Part shown: positions 17,430 through 25,648 of the stretch, piece by piece
Layout of the letters: each line of letters begins with the position of its first letter
Numbering within the stretch: position 1 is the stretch's first letter
Assembly: GCA_025360845.1 (NCBI GenBank)
Contig: JANYBJ010000148.1
Span: 1 to 60,453, forward strand
Source: a bacterium
GTDB lineage: Bacteria > Verrucomicrobiota > Kiritimatiellia > RFP12 > UBA1067
Length of the DNA: 60,453 nucleotides
Reading direction: 5' to 3'
Made by a program: the position numbers and the translations under genes
Notes under the pieces: model-generated
What the model was told of the DNA's origin: nothing
Databases searched by the model: none
Seen by the model: only the letters and a program-made list of their open reading frames with translations

Positions 17430-19325
17430 CTATTTACCGTCAATCGTAAACCAAAATTCCAGCAGGCGGCCGATGATCTGGCAGCCGCGGTCATTGGCGT
17501 GGACGGCGTCGCCCATGAACCAGCCGTAGGTCTTGCCGCTGTCCTGAATATACGTCCACCAAGGGCTGGTCATGTCGAAGAAGGCGCACTTCTCTTCCGC
17601 CGCGACCTTCTGCATGTTGAAGCGGAAATTGCCGGTCGTCGTATCGATCTCGCGCGTGAAGGTTCTGATGTGCTCGTCGCGCGTCGAACCGAAGACGGGC
17701 GTCAGCAGCAGGACCTCCGTGTCCGGTTTCTGGGCGCGGACCTGCCGGATCACCGACCGGACCGCCTCGGCGTCCCCTTGGTTGGAGATGCCGCCGATGA
17801 CCAGCAGATCCGGGCTGTGCTTCAGCACGTAGTCCTGGACGCGGTTCTCTTCCCGGTAGTACGTGCAGCCGGTCGAACTCCGCAGCGAGGCGATCTTGAC
17901 GACCTGGCATTTCGGATAGTCCCGCATGAGCAGCAGCTCGAACGACGAGCCGGAGGTGTTGCCCATGATGCTGTCGCCCAAGAGCACCATGCGCAGTTCG
18001 CCGCCGTCGCGCAGTTTGCCCACGGTCTTGGGGATGTTCGCGAACCGGTCGGCCGGAGGACGGTAGACGATCGGGTCCATCGCGGCGTAGATCGCATCGA
18101 TCCGCTGCAAGGCGCTCAGCTCGGCGAAGGCGTCCGCGACCGTGCCGTTGAGCAGGAAGCCGCCCACGCGCGCGGCTCCGGCCGAGGCGACCTTCAGGAC
18201 GAGCTCATGCTCGGCCTTCCGGTCCAGCCCCTTGGTCAGTGAGACCGGCCGCAGGGTCGCTCCGGCGAGGTCTTTCGGCACCGGGAGTTTTCTCGGCGCG
18301 GCCCCGTCGACGGCGTATTCGTAGTCGGCGCTGTCCTTGTCCACGACGTCGACGATGCCGATCTCCGAGCCTTTGAATTTCAGCGTCAGCGTCGCGCCCG
18401 CCTGATCGGAGACCAGCAGATGGCGGAACGGCTCGATCGGGCTGGCCTGCCCCGGCTTCCAGGTGCCGGAGCGCCTGACCTGCGGATCCTCGTAGGCGAC
18501 GATCCGCCCGTTGTCGTCCGTTTCCGGAAACAGGGGCGCGGGCAAGACGTACGGCGTGGTCTTTTCCGGCACGGGCGAGGCGGCCATCAGCGCGTCGACG
18601 AAGGCCGCGACCGCATCCGCGTAGATGGTTGCGCCTGCGTCGGTCGGGTTGATGCCGTCGGCGGAGAACGCTTCAAAGGAGATTTCCCCGGCGATGATCT
18701 TTTCCGCCGCGTATTTGGCCAGGTTCAAGCTGGGGATGCCGTAATGCTCGGCGAGCTGTTCGCTGACCTTGATGTACTCGGGCGTCCGGCCCGCCTTATA
18801 GGCCTGAAGCATCTCGGGGGTCAGGGTGTAGACGAGGATGCGGCTGTGCGTGGCGCGGTAGAGGGTGACCTGGCGGATCAGCCCCTCCAGCGACGTCCTG
18901 ACCTGTCCGATGCCGGTGTTGCGGTCGTCGGCGGCGAAATCGAGGATCGCCAGATGCCCGCTGCAGATCACCTCGCCGAAGACGGGCTGGCCCCGGCTGC
19001 AGCGGTACAGCCCGAACCAACTGCCGCCCGGCTGCGAGTGCCGGGTCTCGATCACGCTCGCCGACGGGAAGTGCTTTTTGAAGCCCTTGACCATCTGGGA
19101 GGAATAGCGCAGGTTCTGGTCTTTCAGACCGGTTCCGGCCAGAACGGAGTTGCCGATGAAGAACAGGTATTGATTCCCGACCGTGTCATTCTTGAAATAG
19201 TATTGGCTGTTGGGAATGCCGCCGCGGGTCTGATAATAGTCCGCCTCCGCCGCGGCGGCTGTCCGCGCCGCGCCGACGATCAACAGGGAACCGAAAAGCA
19301 AGCTCTTCACACAGGTCGTAACCAT
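17430..19325 (-). CDS. Secreted protein with two SGNH-hydrolase domains
   Basis: About 631 residues; the ATG at 19325 follows AGGA at good spacing and is followed by a signal peptide ending near AAAAEA. The first SGNH domain (LFFIGNSVLAGTG) has GNS instead of GDS in block I, and its last block reads DGINPTDAG with Asn in place of the catalytic His. The second domain has MVLLGDSIMGNTSGS (GDS Ser), VIGGISNQGD, and GDAVHANDRG with Asp and His in place. A beta-rich linker (about 290-400) separates them. I infer that the C-terminal domain is the active carbohydrate esterase and the first is degenerate or binding. It precedes the GH95 gene in one operon. Confidence 0.82.
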   Translation of the reverse strand: MVTTCVKSLLFGSLLIVGAARTAAAAEADYYQTRGGIPNSQYYFKNDTVGNQYLFFIGNSVLAGTGLKDQNLRYSSQMVKGFKKHFPSASVIETRHSQPGGSWFGLYRCSRGQPVFGEVICSGHLAILDFAADDRNTGIGQVRTSLEGLIRQVTLYRATHSRILVYTLTPEMLQAYKAGRTPEYIKVSEQLAEHYGIPSLNLAKYAAEKIIAGEISFEAFSADGINPTDAGATIYADAVAAFVDALMAASPVPEKTTPYVLPAPLFPETDDNGRIVAYEDPQVRRSGTWKPGQASPIEPFRHLLVSDQAGATLTLKFKGSEIGIVDVVDKDSADYEYAVDGAAPRKLPVPKDLAGATLRPVSLTKGLDRKAEHELVLKVASAGAARVGGFLLNGTVADAFAELSALQRIDAIYAAMDPIVYRPPADRFANIPKTVGKLRDGGELRMVLLGDSIMGNTSGSSFELLLMRDYPKCQVVKIASLRSSTGCTYYREENRVQDYVLKHSPDLLVIGGISNQGDAEAVRSVIRQVRAQKPDTEVLLLTPVFGSTRDEHIRTFTREIDTTTGNFRFNMQKVAAEEKCAFFDMTSPWWTYIQDSGKTYGWFMGDAVHANDRGCQIIGRLLEFWFTIDGK

Positions 19326-19359
19326 ATCCATTCCTAACGTGTCTTGGCTGTGATTCACA

Positions 19360-19575
19360 TTATTTCTCGCGTGACTCCCGAACCGCATTCAAAATATCTT
19401 GCGTGGAAACACCCGTTTTGACCCCGGGAACATCGAATGGAGACTTAGCCGCTTTCTTGTATGAAAGGCGGAATGAGTCGCCCCCGCGCCGTGTAATCAC
19501 GACCTCTTCTTTTCTGGCCGTATCTAGGACGGTCGAAAGCTGTTGCCGCGCCTGCGAATAGGTAAATTTTTTCAT
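19360..19575 (-). CDS. Antitoxin, Phd/YefM-like
   Basis: 71 residues, MKKFTYSQARQQLSTVLDTA at the N-terminus, then EEVVITRRGGDSFRLSYKK, the fold and the VITRRG motif of Phd/YefM antitoxins. The start overlaps the toxin stop (ATGA) and has GGAGG eight bases upstream. It is the second gene of the pair, the reverse of the usual antitoxin-first order. Its stop is 34 bp from the SGNH start. Confidence 0.83.
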   Translation of the reverse strand: MKKFTYSQARQQLSTVLDTARKEEVVITRRGGDSFRLSYKKAAKSPFDVPGVKTGVSTQDILNAVRESREK

Positions 19576-19970
19576 GTGTGAACCTCCAATACATCGATGC
19601 TTAATTCCCGTGCGACACGCGCCATACATCGGTCAAGAGTGAGTAGCGGCAACCTCCGGCTCAGAGCGCACTCGAGAAAATACGCGTCATACGCATAAAT
19701 GCCGAACCGTGCTGCAAGCCCCAATGACGCACGGATGTCGACCGGACATAGTTCGACAGGAATCGTCTGCGCCGCATCCCAAGCAAGCGGCATCTCCGCC
19801 GCCCGCAAGACGCCTTTCTTTAACAGGGCTGACAGCGCATTGCCAATTTCGAACGGCAACACGTCCGGAGCGATCAGGTCATATCCTGTAGTCACCTGAA
19901 TGAGGCCGTCTTTTGCCCTCTCATTCAACGCCACCGCCAGAAACGTGTTTGTATCCGCCACCAATTTCAT
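19572..19970 (-). CDS. PIN-domain toxin, first gene of a reversed pair
   Basis: 132 residues: MKLVADTNTFLAVAL (first Asp), DVLPFEIGNALSALL (Glu), IYAYDAYFLECAL (Asp) and LLTLDRCMARVA (Asp) are the four acidic positions of PIN ribonucleases. It lies upstream of its Phd-like partner with a four-base overlap. The start codon abuts a perfect palindrome and there is no Shine-Dalgarno site, so translation may be leaderless or weak. Confidence 0.87.
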   Translation of the reverse strand: MKLVADTNTFLAVALNERAKDGLIQVTTGYDLIAPDVLPFEIGNALSALLKKGVLRAAEMPLAWDAAQTIPVELCPVDIRASLGLAARFGIYAYDAYFLECALSRRLPLLTLDRCMARVARELSIDVLEVHT

Positions 19971-19986
19971 ACGTACAATTGTACGT
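19971..19986 (-). promoter_or_regulatory. Perfect palindrome abutting the PIN start codon
   Basis: ACGTACAATTGTACGT is a perfect 16-bp palindrome directly next to the ATG of the toxin gene. It is the obvious candidate operator for autoregulation by the Phd-like antitoxin. From 19987 to 20222 I see no convincing gene; a minus-strand frame there is open but resembles nothing I know. Confidence 0.7.
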
Positions 19987-20222
19987 TAAAGGCATTCGAT
20001 TGCAAGCGCCAAACAAGGGACGGCGAATTGCCGCGCCACTTCTTGACTTCGGCGGCGTCCAGGATCGCATCCCGGGAGTTCAGCATCGCGGCGTCGATCT
20101 CGCCGGCCTTCTCGCCGGGCGCACAAAAAAAGTCGGCAGGTCCGGCTTTCATGGCCAGCCGGATTCTTGTATTCTACTGCGTATGGCTTAAGTGGTGTGT
20201 CCTGAAATGAAAGGTGTCTCGC

Positions 20223-21110
20223 ATGCTCAATATTCCTGTGCTGACAGTCCACGGGCGTTCGCTCGCCGAAACCTTTGAGAAGGCGCTGATCGCCCTTCAT
20301 CGCGACGGCGTCCGCCTGGGCACCCAGTACGACAAGCCGGGCGATCCGCTCAGCATCGACGCGACCATGAACATGACGGTCGAGGAGCCGCTGGCGGACC
20401 CCATGATCCACAAGGCCTTCCCCGGCGGGATCGCGGACCTGCGCGAATACGTCTATGAGCTGGAAGGGCGGAAGGACAGTTGGGTCAAGGCCGTCAACGA
20501 TCCCGCCGACACGCGCTGGGAGTACACCTACCACGGGCGGCTGCAGAATTACGGGCAGTGGAAAGAGAACCGCGAGGGCAAGGCCGTTTTCACCGGACCC
20601 TTTCAGGTGGACCAGGTCGAATACGTCATCGGCAAACTCTGCGCCCAGCCGTTCACGCGGCAGGCCCAGATGATCACCTGGATGCCCAGCCTTGATCTGA
20701 CCTGCTACGATCCGCCCTGCCTGCAGTCCATCTGGTACCGCATCCTCGAAGACGAGCAGGGCGTGCAGTGGCTGAACGTGAACGTCCGCTTCCGCAGCAA
20801 CGACGCCTGGGGCGTGAATTTCATGAACATGTTCGGCTTCGTCATGTTCAACAAAGAGGTCATCGCCGACGAGATCGCGCGGCGCACCGGCAAGACGGTC
20901 AAGCTCGGGCGCATGAACTGGCAGGCCGACTCGTTCCACATCTACGGCAAGGACATCGAGCAGGCCGAGCAGCGCCTCTTCTCGCGGCTGGAGACGACGT
21001 CGTTCGAAGACCGCGTCTATCATTTCTCGGATCCGATGATTCGGGAAATGTATCACGAAGAGGAAGCCTCGATCCTTGCCAAGATCGCGGAGATGAACAA
21101 GCGGATGTGA
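20223..21110 (+). CDS. Thymidylate-synthase-fold protein
   Basis: 295 residues from the ATG at 20223, with GAAAGG eight bases upstream; a GTG at 20214 is also in frame. The core matches ThyA: LDLTCYDPPCLQSIWY (nucleophile Cys), VRFRSNDAWGVNFMNMFGF (phosphate-binding Arg-Ser and the Asn that reads the base) and DSFHIYGKD (the His-x-Tyr of the nucleotide site). Canonical ThyA has PPCH after the catalytic Cys; here it is PPCL. The N-terminal region is unlike ThyA. It may make dTMP, or act as a related nucleotide methyl or hydroxymethyl transferase. It stands alone, with no DHFR next to it. Confidence 0.75.
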   Translation: MLNIPVLTVHGRSLAETFEKALIALHRDGVRLGTQYDKPGDPLSIDATMNMTVEEPLADPMIHKAFPGGIADLREYVYELEGRKDSWVKAVNDPADTRWEYTYHGRLQNYGQWKENREGKAVFTGPFQVDQVEYVIGKLCAQPFTRQAQMITWMPSLDLTCYDPPCLQSIWYRILEDEQGVQWLNVNVRFRSNDAWGVNFMNMFGFVMFNKEVIADEIARRTGKTVKLGRMNWQADSFHIYGKDIEQAEQRLFSRLETTSFEDRVYHFSDPMIREMYHEEEASILAKIAEMNKRM

Positions 21111-21190
21111 GATGGCGCTTAAGCCCGCCGCCCACGGGGCGGGAATGAACGAGGGCAGTAACTAGAACGCCGAATGTCGAAGTTACCTCC

Positions 21191-21244
21191 GGTAGGGACG
21201 GCTCGCCGAGCCGACCGCGGCGGTTTCGGCGAAACCGCCCTACC
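21191..21244. repeat. REP family 3, inverted pair
   Basis: GGTAGGGACGGCTCGCCGAG... (21191-21213) faces the inverse copy GGCGGTTTCGGCGAAACCGC... (21219-21244). Each has a GGTAGGG head and a hairpin with a GCC or GGC loop. It sits between the ThyA-like gene and the PQQ-propeller gene. Confidence 0.7.
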
Positions 21245-21324
21245 GTTTTCAGCATGGCTTAAGTGCGACAAAATGGCCAAGTTATCGACGAGAACGTGTA
21301 CAAACAGGACAGGACAGACAGAGC

Positions 21325-22617
21325 ATGAGAGCACAGGCAGGATTGTTGGCGATGGCGATGTTAATCGCGTGTGCGGTGAGGGCTGAAGACGGCGGGTTTC
21401 CCGATGTCGCGCCGAAGGCCGGGTGGGACACGCTGCCGGCGGCCAAGGCGGATGCCAAGGACTGGCCGTGGTGGCGCGGGCCGACGTGCGACAACATCGC
21501 GCCTGCCGGGCAGAAGCCGCCGCTGACGTGGGGCGCGGGAACCAACATTCTGTGGCAGGTGCGGGTGCCGGGGCTTGGGCACTCGTCGCCGTGTATCGTG
21601 GGCGATCGGATCTACATGACGTCAGGTGATCTGGCGCAAGGGGCCGTGTGGCTCTTCTGTCTGGAGCGCGCCACTGGCAAGACGCTGTGGCAGACCGAGG
21701 TCTACAAGGGTCCGGTCGCGAAGCTGCACGCCGACAATTCTCTGGCCTCCGCGACGCCCGCCTGCGACGGCGAGCGCATCTTCGTGCCGTATCAGACCGA
21801 TCAGGCGGAGGGGCTGGTTGCGGTGAGTCTGGACGGCAAGGTGCTTTGGAACAAGGTGGCCGCGCCCTACAAATCGATCCAGGGATATTCGGCGTCGCCG
21901 GTTTTCTACAAGTCCGCGGTGATCATGCCGATCGAAGGCGGGCTCGGCTGCCGCATGGTGGCGCTGCACCGGGCGACCGGCGAGGTGGTGTGGCGCACGA
22001 CCTTGCGCACGGTCAAGGAGAGCTACGCCACGCCGCTGGTGGCGCGGGTGGCGGGCCGCGACCAACTGCTGCTGATCGGCGGCGAGAGCACGCGCGGCTA
22101 CGATCCTGAGAACGGCGCGCTGCTGTGGGAGTGCGAGGGACCCTCCACGTTCTGCGGCGCGACGCCGGTGGTCAGCGGCGACGTGATGTTTGCGACGGCG
22201 GGCTGGCCCAAGCGGGCCTTGATGGCGATCCGCGCCGACGGCAAAGGGGATGTGACCAAGAGCCATGTGGTGTGGGCCAGCGACGCCAAGGCGGGCTACA
22301 TTCCGTCGCCGATTCTGCGCGACGGGCTGCTGTATGCGGTCAACGACCAGGGGCTGATGCGGTGTTACGATGCCGCTGACGGAAACGTGCTGTGGGAGCA
22401 GGACTTCAAGGCGCCGTTCTACTCCTCGCCGCTGCTGGTAGGCGGGAACATCTTCGTTTTTGACCGCAAGGGCAAAGGGTATGTGATGCCGGCCGGGCGC
22501 ACCGTCGGGCCGGTGATCGCCAATGACCTTCCTTCCGGGGTCTTCGCCGCCCCGGTGATTCTGGACAGCCGGATGTATTTGCGGACGCTGGGCGATTTCT
22601 ACTGTATCGGCGAGTGA
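21325..22617 (+). CDS. Secreted PQQ-like beta-propeller protein
   Basis: 430 residues with a signal peptide (cleavage near AVRAEDGG). WPWWRGPTCDNIAP near residue 50 is the motif that opens the PQQ-propeller proteins of planctomycetes and verrucomicrobia. Repeated blades follow: WLFCLERATGKTLWQTEVYK, GLVAVSLDGKVLWNKVA, MVALHRATGEVVWRT and LMRCYDAADGNVLWEQDFK. These are the tryptophan-docking repeats shared by BamB and quinoprotein dehydrogenases. No enzyme domain is attached, so a scaffolding or binding role is likely. It is a single gene, followed by its own promoter region for hexokinase. Confidence 0.87.
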   Translation: MRAQAGLLAMAMLIACAVRAEDGGFPDVAPKAGWDTLPAAKADAKDWPWWRGPTCDNIAPAGQKPPLTWGAGTNILWQVRVPGLGHSSPCIVGDRIYMTSGDLAQGAVWLFCLERATGKTLWQTEVYKGPVAKLHADNSLASATPACDGERIFVPYQTDQAEGLVAVSLDGKVLWNKVAAPYKSIQGYSASPVFYKSAVIMPIEGGLGCRMVALHRATGEVVWRTTLRTVKESYATPLVARVAGRDQLLLIGGESTRGYDPENGALLWECEGPSTFCGATPVVSGDVMFATAGWPKRALMAIRADGKGDVTKSHVVWASDAKAGYIPSPILRDGLLYAVNDQGLMRCYDAADGNVLWEQDFKAPFYSSPLLVGGNIFVFDRKGKGYVMPAGRTVGPVIANDLPSGVFAAPVILDSRMYLRTLGDFYCIGE

Positions 22618-22634
22618 GGGACTTCGGTCTTGGG

Positions 22635-22664
22635 TTGACAAGTGGGCATCGGGGCAACGACAAT
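22635..22664 (+). promoter_or_regulatory. Possible sigma70 promoter for hexokinase
   Basis: TTGACA (22635-22640) and GACAAT (22659-22664) with 18 bp between, 34 bp before the hexokinase start. Confidence 0.4.
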
Positions 22665-22698
22665 AACGCCCGCTTAACACGCATGAAGGAAATGACTG

Positions 22699-23991
22699 AT
22701 GAGCTACCGGGAAGAGACTTTTCTGAAGCAGAACGGACTGGATGTGGAGGGGATTGACCGCGAGGCGCTGCTGGCGGTGTTCGAGGAGGAGATGAATGCC
22801 GGATTGGCGGGCCAGCCTTCATCGCTGATGATGATCCCGTCGTTCATTTCCATCGATAAGCCGGTCAAGACCGACACGCCCGTGACGGTGCTGGACGCGG
22901 GCGGCACGAACCTGCGTGCGGCCGTCGTGAAAATCAACGCGGCGGGCAAGCCGGAGATCGGCGCGTTTTCGAAGAGCGTGATGCCGGGCACAAAGGGCGA
23001 GATCGACGCCGAGACTTTTTTTGACGCTTTTGCGGACTTCGTGTTGCCGATTGTCGATCAGTCCGATGCCATCGGCTTCTGCTTCTCCTATGCGGCGGAA
23101 ATCACGCCGGACTGCGACGCGCGGCTGATCCGCTGGAGCAAGCAGATTCAGGTGCCCTCCGTGGTCGGCCAGATGATCGGCTCAGGACTCAAGAAACACC
23201 TCGCGCGGCGCGGCTATGAGCGGCGTATCGTGATCCTGAACGACACCGTGGCGACTCTGCTCGCGGGCAAGAGCGCGGGCGTCGCCCGGAATTACTCCGC
23301 GTATGTCGGTTTCATCCTGGGCACCGGCACGAATACGGCCTACGTCGAGCGCAACGCGCGCATCACCAAGCGCACGGATTTGGACAGGGCGGGCTCGATG
23401 GTCATCAACGTCGAGTCCGGCGCGTTCCGGTGCGTGCGGCAGACGCTGTTCGACACGATTCTTGACGCGAACACGATGGACACCGGATACTACATCTTTG
23501 AAAAAATGATCTCCGGCGCCTATCTCGGGGTCTTGGGGCACGTGGTGCTGAAAGAGGCGGCCAAGGCCGGCCTCTTATCGCCTGCCGCCGCCGCGAAGGT
23601 CGCGGAGTGGAAGACGGTCGAGAGCAGGCACCTCGACGAAGCCTGTGCAGGCACGCCGGCAGCGGACAACCCGTTCTCGGATGCGGTCTTCAGCGCGTCT
23701 GACCGGGAGACGATTGCGCGGCTCTGCACGCCGGTCTTCGAGCGTGCCGCGGTGCTGACCGCCGTGAATCTGGCCTCCGCCATCCTCAAGACCGGCGAAG
23801 GCAAAGATCCCGCGCGTCCGGTGTGCGTGAACGTGGACGGGTCCACGTATTATGGCGTGCAGACCGCGCAGTTCAAGACCCGCGTGCAGAGCGAGTTGAA
23901 GCAGTTGCTTGCACCGCGCGGCATCGCTTACGAACTCATTCGCGTGGATGACTCGCCGGTGATCGGCGCGGCGGTGGCGGGGCTGATGTGA
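22699..23991 (+). CDS. Hexokinase, eukaryotic-type family
   Basis: 430 residues; phosphorylates glucose or another hexose with ATP. The two-domain actin-fold hexokinase motifs are present: TVLDAGGTNLRAA (phosphate 1), GFCFSYAAEITPD (sugar-binding region), ILNDTVATLLAG (catalytic Asp), FILGTGTNTAYVE (phosphate 2) and VINVESGAF (sugar-binding Glu). The length is near that of a single hexokinase unit (about 450). Such hexokinases are rare in bacteria but known in PVC lineages. A start with GAAGGAAATGACTG upstream of the ATG is convincing. Confidence 0.92.
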   Translation: MSYREETFLKQNGLDVEGIDREALLAVFEEEMNAGLAGQPSSLMMIPSFISIDKPVKTDTPVTVLDAGGTNLRAAVVKINAAGKPEIGAFSKSVMPGTKGEIDAETFFDAFADFVLPIVDQSDAIGFCFSYAAEITPDCDARLIRWSKQIQVPSVVGQMIGSGLKKHLARRGYERRIVILNDTVATLLAGKSAGVARNYSAYVGFILGTGTNTAYVERNARITKRTDLDRAGSMVINVESGAFRCVRQTLFDTILDANTMDTGYYIFEKMISGAYLGVLGHVVLKEAAKAGLLSPAAAAKVAEWKTVESRHLDEACAGTPAADNPFSDAVFSASDRETIARLCTPVFERAAVLTAVNLASAILKTGEGKDPARPVCVNVDGSTYYGVQTAQFKTRVQSELKQLLAPRGIAYELIRVDDSPVIGAAVAGLM

Positions 23992-24000
23992 AGACATGTG

Positions 24001-24069
24001 GCTCGTCAGAGCCTCGCCCTCCAAGGGGTTCCGAACACGTCTTTGGAGAGCGAGCGTCCTCGCGAGCCG
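24001..24069. repeat. REP family 2, inverted pair
   Basis: An inverse copy (24001-24023, ends GCCCTCCA) faces a direct copy (24044-24069, TGGAGAGCGAGCGTCCTCGC...). The hairpin is GCGAG-CGTC-CTCGC. It fills the gap between hexokinase and the C39-like gene; an upstream start reading through it would give a repeat-encoded leader. Confidence 0.7.
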
Positions 24070-24085
24070 CCCGAGGTCAATGCGC

Positions 24086-25447
24086 ATGAAAAAGGTAATT
24101 GGGTCATCGATTGTGCTTCTGCTCGCTACTCATCTGGCGGCCCAGACCACAGGCCTGAACGCGCTGCTCGACGAGGCGGCGTGGAAGCTGGGCCCCGACG
24201 CGTTCATGGGCGATTATCAGGCGCGGGGCTTTGCCCTCGTGGACGGCAAGAAGGCCGCGAAGTCGATCAGCCCTGACCTGCGTTTCCTGGATCTCAAGGT
24301 CTGGGAGGCGCGCGTCTTTTTCGAGCAGGAGGCGCTGAGCCGGGTCGAACTCTCGCTCTACAACAAGGGGGACGCCGGAGACTTGGACCAGGAGGCGTTC
24401 AAGGAGCTGATCACGAAGGTCGGCGACGCGATCAGCGCGTTTGCGGGCTCGAAGGGCATGACCGGCAAGACCTCCAACGACCGCGCCAACTACTATGTCA
24501 ACCGCCGCCAGTGGGCCAAGAAGCCGGTGGGCATCCAGCTCGAATGGGCCTTCGTGAACCCGCACCGCTCGGAGCGTCAGCTCATGCCGTTCCGCGCCGA
24601 GTTCGTGAAGGTTCTGCTGGTGCCGGCCAAAGAGGGCGGCATTGCGGCGGTCACGAGCGGGACGCCGACGTGGGCGGACCCCACCACCGCGCGCACGGTG
24701 AAGGTCAACGTGAAGAGTAACCCCGAGGGCGACGTGTGGGTGGACAATGTTCCGATGGTCGACCAGGGGCAGAAGGGCTATTGCGCGGCGGCTTCGGCGG
24801 AGCGGCTCCTGCGCTATTACGGGCGTCAGGTGGACCAGCACGAGATGGCCCAGCTCGCCGACACGGCCTCTAAGGGCGGCACCTCACTGGAAGGCATGGT
24901 CAGCGCGTTGGACGCGGTCGGCAAGAAATATCAGTTGGACCAGAAAGACCTGATCCGCTCCGACAGCGGCAAAAGTTTCGAGAAAAGCAAGTTCTACGAG
25001 ATGATCGACCAGTACAACCGTCAGGCGAAGCAGAAGAAGAAGGCGACGATCGACTTCATGGAGTTCGCCGAAACGACCGGACCGAACTCGCGCACGATCG
25101 ACACCATGAAAATCTATGCGGCGATGGACGCCGAGACCCTCAAAGAGTCCAAGGTGAAGCAGGCGCAAGCGCTGGAGATGTTTCGCAAGAACATCATCCA
25201 GTACACGGCGCAAGGCGTGCCGGTCGTGTGGGCGTGTGTGGTCGGCAAGTATCCCGAGAAGCCGGACCTGGGCAAGGAGGGCGCGTTCGGCCACATCCGG
25301 CTCATCATCGGCTACAACGCGAAGACCCAAGAGGTCCTTTATTCCGATTCGTGGGGGACGGGACATGAACTCAAGCGTCTGCCGATCGGCGAGGCGTGGA
25401 CCATGACTTTCGGTCTGATGGTGCTCAAGCCGCGCGATGTGCGGTGA
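24086..25447 (+). CDS. Secreted C39-like cysteine peptidase
   Basis: 453 residues from the ATG at 24086, which opens a signal peptide (VIGSSIVLLLATHLAAQ). The frame continues upstream through a REP repeat to 23996, but that is not a plausible protein start. Residues 1-215 are of unknown fold. The papain-like domain has VDQGQKGYCAAASAERLL with Cys233 as nucleophile and the preceding Gln as oxyanion helper, GHIRLIIGYN with His403, and YSDSWG with Asp421. This is the arrangement of peptidase C39-like domains. The substrate is unknown; no ABC bacteriocin exporter lies nearby. Confidence 0.8.
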   Translation: MKKVIGSSIVLLLATHLAAQTTGLNALLDEAAWKLGPDAFMGDYQARGFALVDGKKAAKSISPDLRFLDLKVWEARVFFEQEALSRVELSLYNKGDAGDLDQEAFKELITKVGDAISAFAGSKGMTGKTSNDRANYYVNRRQWAKKPVGIQLEWAFVNPHRSERQLMPFRAEFVKVLLVPAKEGGIAAVTSGTPTWADPTTARTVKVNVKSNPEGDVWVDNVPMVDQGQKGYCAAASAERLLRYYGRQVDQHEMAQLADTASKGGTSLEGMVSALDAVGKKYQLDQKDLIRSDSGKSFEKSKFYEMIDQYNRQAKQKKKATIDFMEFAETTGPNSRTIDTMKIYAAMDAETLKESKVKQAQALEMFRKNIIQYTAQGVPVVWACVVGKYPEKPDLGKEGAFGHIRLIIGYNAKTQEVLYSDSWGTGHELKRLPIGEAWTMTFGLMVLKPRDVR

Positions 25448-25458
25448 CGAAGAGAAGG

Positions 25459-25587
25459 TTTTTAGGTGTTTAGACTGTTAGGCTGTAAGGGAGAAAGTTC
25501 TTATGAAAACACGCCCGACAACCAGCCTCCAAGCACGTTTGTATGCCTAACAGCCTAACAGTCCAAACGCCTAACAGCCTCTCTCCC
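25459..25587. repeat. Heptamer-type repeat, inverted pair
   Basis: TTAGGTGTTTAGACTGTTAG (from 25461) and, 60 bp later, CCTAACAGCCTAACAGTCC (from 25546) are inverted copies built from TGTTAGGC-like units. The same unit recurs at 27108-27134 and 60402-60436. Confidence 0.65.
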
Positions 25588-25648
25588 ACGGTTACGGGTT
25601 GCAAGCGTAGGGCTGAATGGCGTATTGTATTGACCCTTTGGAGAAAGA

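Noticed and set aside
19987..20222. Short minus-strand ORF before the ThyA-like gene
   Set aside because: No ribosome site, no domain, and amino acid use is not convincing.
23996..24085. Extended N-terminus of the C39-like protein
   Set aside because: The bases are a REP family 2 pair and the peptide is not a signal sequence; the signal peptide begins at 24086.
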